This document shows, one piece after another, positions 27,901 to 33,900 of a stretch of DNA of 64,000 nucleotides. This stretch comes from Notospermus geniculatus (lineage: Eukaryota > Nemertea > Pilidiophora > Heteronemertea > Lineidae). The stretch lies in contig NMRB01000024.1 of the NCBI GenBank assembly GCA_002633025.1, forward strand, positions 413,006 through 477,005, written 5' to 3'. The position numbers and the translations under genes were made by a program. The stretch's first letter is position 1. The number at the start of each line of letters is the position of its first letter. The notes below the pieces were generated by a model. It did not search any database, had not been told where the DNA came from, and was given only the letters and a program-made list of their open reading frames with translations.

Positions 27901-30900
27901 TGTCATTTCNGTTGTTTCTGGCCAGCCATACACCATCGCCCAGCGGGAAGCTCTGCAAGCAGGCCAGGTGAGATCTCCCATTCCTACAAAGGTAATATTT
28001 AGTGGCTCTAGTTTATGGTTTGATTTGTTCAAAGTAATAAACAATGGGAGGCCTTTTCGTGTAAAATATGATTCACCCCGACTTCAACATGGGCAAAGTG
28101 CCAAGCTTGGAAATGTGGACAAGTCAGTGGTAAATAATCCATGTCACAGTTACATAATAATGTTAGGGTAACTTGGTTTCCTTTCCATGAGCCTACAGCA
28201 GGCTGGTATAAATAAAAGGTAGCAAATGCTTTTCTTCAAGTTTCGCGGCATTTACATTGGGCACTGCTGTGCAAATCTTAAGTAAAAGCATTTGCTAACT
28301 TTATGAATACCAGCAATTGAGTAGAGAGCTGGGCCCGTATTCATAAAACCTTGCTAGCTTAGTTGGTTGCTAGTTGTGTACATTGGCCTGTACAACTTAG
28401 GCACTTGAGCAGGCAACTAAGCCAAGCTAGGTTTTATGAATATGGGCCCTGAATGCCAAATCTGGCATTATTAGCTCGACAGTGGTTGAATTAATGTACA
28501 TTTATAGCAGGAGTGAACCAGGGAAAAACTGATTTCAAGGCGAGTTGCCCTCACATGAAGGGATCTGGCAGTCGGGACCTCGGATGTACAATCTAATATC
28601 GCAGATGCTTCATTGCAATTCTTGTTAAGTAATGAAGATATTCGGTTGTGTTTTGCAGGTGATTGAACGAGTGCCTAATCCCAACATGGCTGGTGAGATG
28701 GATCGTGACCTGAGCAAAATGCAGAGTCCGAAAGGTCACCTTCAGGTGATCACGAATGATCCTGGTAAGTCGAGGCGTGAATGAACCTGTTAACACTTTG
28801 ACCACCAAAAACAGTAATTTCCGTCTTTTGGTGTTTTCTGCATAGTACTGTAGATGGCAGCACCATGAACAACTAGAAAATTTAATGAGGATTGCTCAAC
28901 ACCTCATGGAAAAGCTCTACATTCGCCTAATAATTTTTATTAGCCACACTTTCTGACCTTTCCTTTGCTCTGCCCCATGACCATTGAATGACAGGTATAA
29001 ATGACAATGCCTTGAGGTTTATGGTCTGGAGGAACGAGCTACTATCGGGGTTTCCGCCAGGAAAAAAAATGAGGGTACGGACCCAAAAAAATTTTTTTGA
29101 AAAAAAAATATTTTTTGAAAATTTTTTTTCGTTGATTTTTTAAAAGGTTTTAAGCGATGTTTGGTGCCATTTTAGGCATATTTTGAAGCATAAAATCCCT
29201 GCGCCGATCATGCCGGTTGTTTGGTTTCATCCGGCATGTCATGGAAAAATGGTTACCCAACGTTTTTGAGGGTACGGATCCGTACCCTGGAAAAATTTAA
29301 GGGTACGGAATTTTACCCATTTTACCCTCTGGTGGAAACCCTGACTATTATGCAATAAGATTTAGAAGAATTATCCTTTGTGACTGTATCAGAATGCTCA
29401 GAGGTATACTGTACACAGTGGTTTGCATAGTTGGGGCATTATGCTCGGGTGGGATTTGAGCCAAAAGAAAAGCTGAAGTTTTGACTTTTCTCAATGCTTC
29501 AAGCATAGAGAAAATACCTTATTGAAAGTCTGACTGAAGTTCGACCCTAGCAGATGGCCCTTGATCTGGTCTTGCATACATGAATGCAACAGCTCACTAA
29601 AAAGCTGGAGAATTAATCCTTGCAGTTCTGAAAATTCCCACAGCATCTGTGTGCGCAATAAAAGCTGTTATGTATCAAAACAAAATAGCCTACTCGTCAG
29701 AACTCCAAATCTGAAAACTAAAAAAAAAAAAAAAGTAACAAACAGTCAGTAAAAAGTTTCATACTGGTAGCAGATATATTGGTATCAAAATGAAGTTGAC
29801 AGCTGCCTTCTTCTATTGGTATATTGTATTTGGAGTTATACTCTTCCAGTAATTGAGATGCTTTATGTTAAAGCTAGGTAAATGTTGAAAAAAAGTCTGA
29901 CAGTGAAAGTGTTGATATGGACAGGTGTCTTGTGACAGCAATCCGTATGTGTAGGTGGGACAACCGTTTCCAGAAAACATTTTTTTTTCTATTTGGAACC
30001 TCTGGGCAAGGCCTGTTTATTTCTCTTCTTTGTACCATTTGTTGCAGTACCCTCTTGGGGTGTACATCAGTCGGATACTTAGATTACATACAGTATACAT
30101 AGCACAAGTTGTGATCAGTTTGTTTATTTTGACGTTGCCAGAAAACATACCATTGACCTCACTTAATACAAATTATCACCTGTCCTGTTATGACGAGTGT
30201 TATTCCATTCACCAGGGTGTTTATCCAATCAGAACATCTGTTCACCGAACAGTGATCACGCCCCACATCCGGTCTTGTTTCTTATATAATATACATGTAA
30301 TATAATAACGTCCCTGTTGGTGCCTTTTCTTTGCCCGAGCGTCAACTGCGTTTGCAAATATGGTCGCACATCAGTCAGCCCCTTTGGTTGCCCGTCGAAA
30401 TCTTCAGTCAGTCCCTTTTGTTGCCCGTCAAAATCTTCCTCGCCTGAAGATAAAACGGCCATGCTACTTCATTATAAAAGGTGAATTTGGCTCAAAATCG
30501 TCAAATTATTCTGGATCCTGCTCTCATTTGGTGTCTTTTCTCTCGCATTTCTTTTGGGTTGTGTGTTTCTTGCTTCGTTATTGAAAATTGTAAGTCTCCT
30601 TCAGATTTCGCTAAATCTCAGTGTCATTTCGATTGACATCCAATTGTGACCCTCCACAGCAAAACCAGTCGCATGTCACTCTTAGCTGGTTTTGCTGTGG
30701 AGGGTCGCATTTTAGAAGTAATCGGGGCATTATCTTATTTGTGTCCTCTGTCATTTCACAGGAATGAAGTCGTCGCCATTGCCGTCACCAAATCATCCCC
30801 AGATGGCTGCCTCTGGTGGAATGCCATCGAAACCAGGACCCAGTGAACTCAGGGCGATGTTGAATCAGCCGTCAAGGATTGGTCCGCAGCAGGTAAATAT

Positions 30901-33900
30901 TCTCGCCGTTTCTCACTAAATCATCTCCTGTTTTCATCTCTGTATCCTTTCCATTGTGATTCTTTCTCGCTCCATACTTACCTGAGGTTGTTCCCTAATT
31001 ACCTCTCTTCACTGCTTTAGAAAATGAATGCTCCCCAGATCCCCAACCGGAACACACACTCCCCACGCATGCGCACATCAGTTTCCCTAAAGCACATTTT
31101 GCTCTGGGCGAATCTTTCGCCACCCTCTCAACCTCAGTCTCAGTCTCATGATATTTTGTTATACATGTATTGCTTGGTATTTTTTTCAGATGGCAATGCC
31201 TGGCATGCCGGGTCAGTTACGCCCACCGAGCAACAGTTCTGGGCCACGGTTGTCGCCGCATGGGACAGGACACGGACAACATCGTATGCCGGTGACAATA
31301 CAGGAACCGAGGACGTCCCGGGCTGAGCCAAAAGGACCTCATGAACCTCTCCACTCGCCACATGGCTCGGAGCCTCAGAAACATCCAGATGGTGCCTACC
31401 CGGACGTGTCTGCCTTCTCGCAGCCGAATGCCCTCGTCAGTCATGCAGAGTCGCGGATGGCACATCAAGAGCCGCGCATGGCCCACCCGGATCATCTGCC
31501 ACAGCAGTTCTACCATCACCCAGAGTTCTCACTCCAGCATCCCGGTATAACATACGGTTTGGGTGTTCCACCCAGGGTTGGTCTCGATCCTCGCGTCATG
31601 GCCATACCTGGACAGCACGGCGAGTTCCTTACTCAGCCTGGGGCCAATCTTGTAGCTAGCATGATGCACCACCAGCCGTATGTTGGCCAGCATGGTGGAC
31701 GCATGACGCCAGATTCGCGACCGCCGTCACGCCCGTTGTCAGCTCACCAACCGCAGCCACCGACAACCCATCCTGGGACATCCGTACACAGTCAAGTCGT
31801 GCCGGTACGAGCACAACTGCGTCCGGAGGACATGCCACCTGGCGAGAATCTGATGGTACTAATGTCGGTAAGTTCCGTGTGAAATCTGCTGTTGAGATCT
31901 TTATGCTGACAAATTGTCTGATCTGATTCAGAGAGGCTTATCGCTTAATAATTCTAAGGACAGATGTGGGAACCCCAGTGTCGGTTCTTCAACTCGTCTG
32001 CCCCCAGAGCCCGGCAGACAACATCTTCTATCAAAATTTTCTCATAACCCATGGTATTGATTGAAAAATATTTGAAGAAATGTTGTTCCTGTCAACCATC
32101 TGAACAATGCTTCTTGAAATACTTTCGAATTCATTCCAAAGAGTAATACCTCACTGGATACTGTCAGTTTGAACCTGTGGCTGATGAGATAACTTGTGCC
32201 TGAACACTCTCAGAATGACGCACAAGATACCCAACATAGAGCACAAAGAACAACACACAAAATGATGGTAAATATAAAGTCGTCTCCGAATTTCACTATT
32301 TTATTCACTTCTGAGATCTCTACTCGAAAATGCCTGAGGAAGACCCCGGTTGGGCTCGAAAATTTGCAAAATTCGGCGACAACTTTATGTTTACTATCAG
32401 AATGACACACAAGATTCTATTTCAAGATTAACTGGGATTGTTGGGAATTACAGCTGTGAATCCTCGATATATAACCATTGCTCTTTTCCGTTTCAGAAAT
32501 ACCCCGTGATGTGGCAGGGTAACCTCGGCCTGAAGAATGACAGTGCAAACGTTCAGATGCACTTTGTGTCTGGAAACAGTTCGCTTGTGAAACAATCAAT
32601 GCCGCGACCGAGTCATGAACCGCCACAGTTACGTATCGCCCAGAGGATGAGGCTGGAACCGACACAGCTAGATGGCGTGGCACGTCGGATGCAGGTTAGT
32701 TCAGAAAATTTCCTTCAACCGAATGAATTCAGATAAATGGATTCAGATAAATGCAGTTGGGTATCTAGAGGAAGGTGATGCCAAACATGTTTATTTTTGG
32801 GTTGGCCATGCTATCCAATGACCTTTGTCTTCTGCCAGCTAATTCAGTATTTACACTGGTGAACAAAAATATTAGGACAGTAATAGATTTTAGCTTTGAC
32901 CCTTATTTCTGCCCAATCATATGGAATACATGTATGTATTGGCAAGTGCCTAAGCTTTCTTTATCATTTAATTTCAAGCTGTTACATAATCAATGGTGAT
33001 TATGTAATGGCTTGAAATCGGCAAATGTGACCCTCCACAGCAAAACCAGTCGCATGTTGCTCAGAAGGTGAGCGTCAATGAACTAAGATGACACAAGGAG
33101 AGAATGGAAGAAATAGATTATTTCAGATTTCATAACAGACAGACAATATTGAAAGTGGTCTCAACCTGCCAAGGTAAGTGCAACATGCGACTGGTTTTGC
33201 TGTGGAGGGTCACATATCATTTACTGGTAATTTCAAGCTGTTTACATCAGTGGTGATTATGTAATGGCTTGAAATCAAAATGGGCAAAGATTTGGTCAAA
33301 GCTAAAATCTAGTACATGTACTGTCGTAATATTTTGTTTGCCAGTGTACCTTTTCACCTGTTCTTGAACTTTGCACGTCACAACTTAACGAACTTTCACC
33401 TTATTGCGAATTCTGATAATTGGCCCTGTTAGTTCGTCACTGCAATGACAAGTGTCATTGAGAAAATTCTCGATTGGCCACCTACAGGTCGTCACCCCTT
33501 CCTGTTGGTTCATTCTTTACAAAATGTGTCTTGTAACCATGGTTGGAAGGTGAAATGATTCCTCACCTAAAAGTTCCAGAATCTTCATCCAGGTGTCTGT
33601 ATATTGGTGTGTGGCATTTGACACATTGGATTTGTGGGGTAAAGGGCATGGGCTGTTAAGGAGCTGACATGCAAGATCGGCGAAACTCGGAAATGGCCGA
33701 ACCAATTGGAACGAAAATCGCAGGGTGGTTCACTTTTGACACCCATTCATTCCTGTGGGTCTTTTTTATAATGGGGGGGGGGCTATTTATTTTTAGCAAT
33801 ACATGTGGTCATATGTGACCCCGCGGGTTCTTGGGGTTCTCATCTGGCTGTCAACTTTAATCTCATTCCATCCCATGTTTTTCAGAATGACGAAGATTAT

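Larger units (their letters stand above)
25785..27909. repeat. Tandem (probably allelic) duplication, copy 1
   Basis: This 2.1-kb segment starts inside the SPEN exon at GTTGTTTCTGGCC and ends at the N at 27910. The same sequence restarts at 27911 with a few percent of SNPs. It contains the end of the exon, a truncated MITE (25938-26042), a palindromic MITE (26205-26323) and exon 26533-26638. Confidence 0.9.
27911..30630. repeat. Tandem (probably allelic) duplication, copy 2
   Basis: It matches 25785-27909 and carries two extra segments: a complete 298-bp MITE at 29046-29343 with ACTAT target duplication, and about 250 bp near 29688-29938 that copy 1 lacks. SNPs are spread throughout. After 30630 it continues into unique sequence and the next exon, so this copy holds the true downstream junction. 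Confidence 0.9.

Noticed and set aside
26533-28764. Mutually exclusive duplicated exons in SPEN (26533 and 28659)
   Set aside because: The duplication breaks at an N in mid-exon, and non-coding flanks are equally similar. Allelic duplication explains it better.
31021-31130. Extra SPEN exon after the acceptor-like CTGCTTTAG at 31020
   Set aside because: No convincing donor keeps the phase, and 30892 joins 31190 in frame without it.
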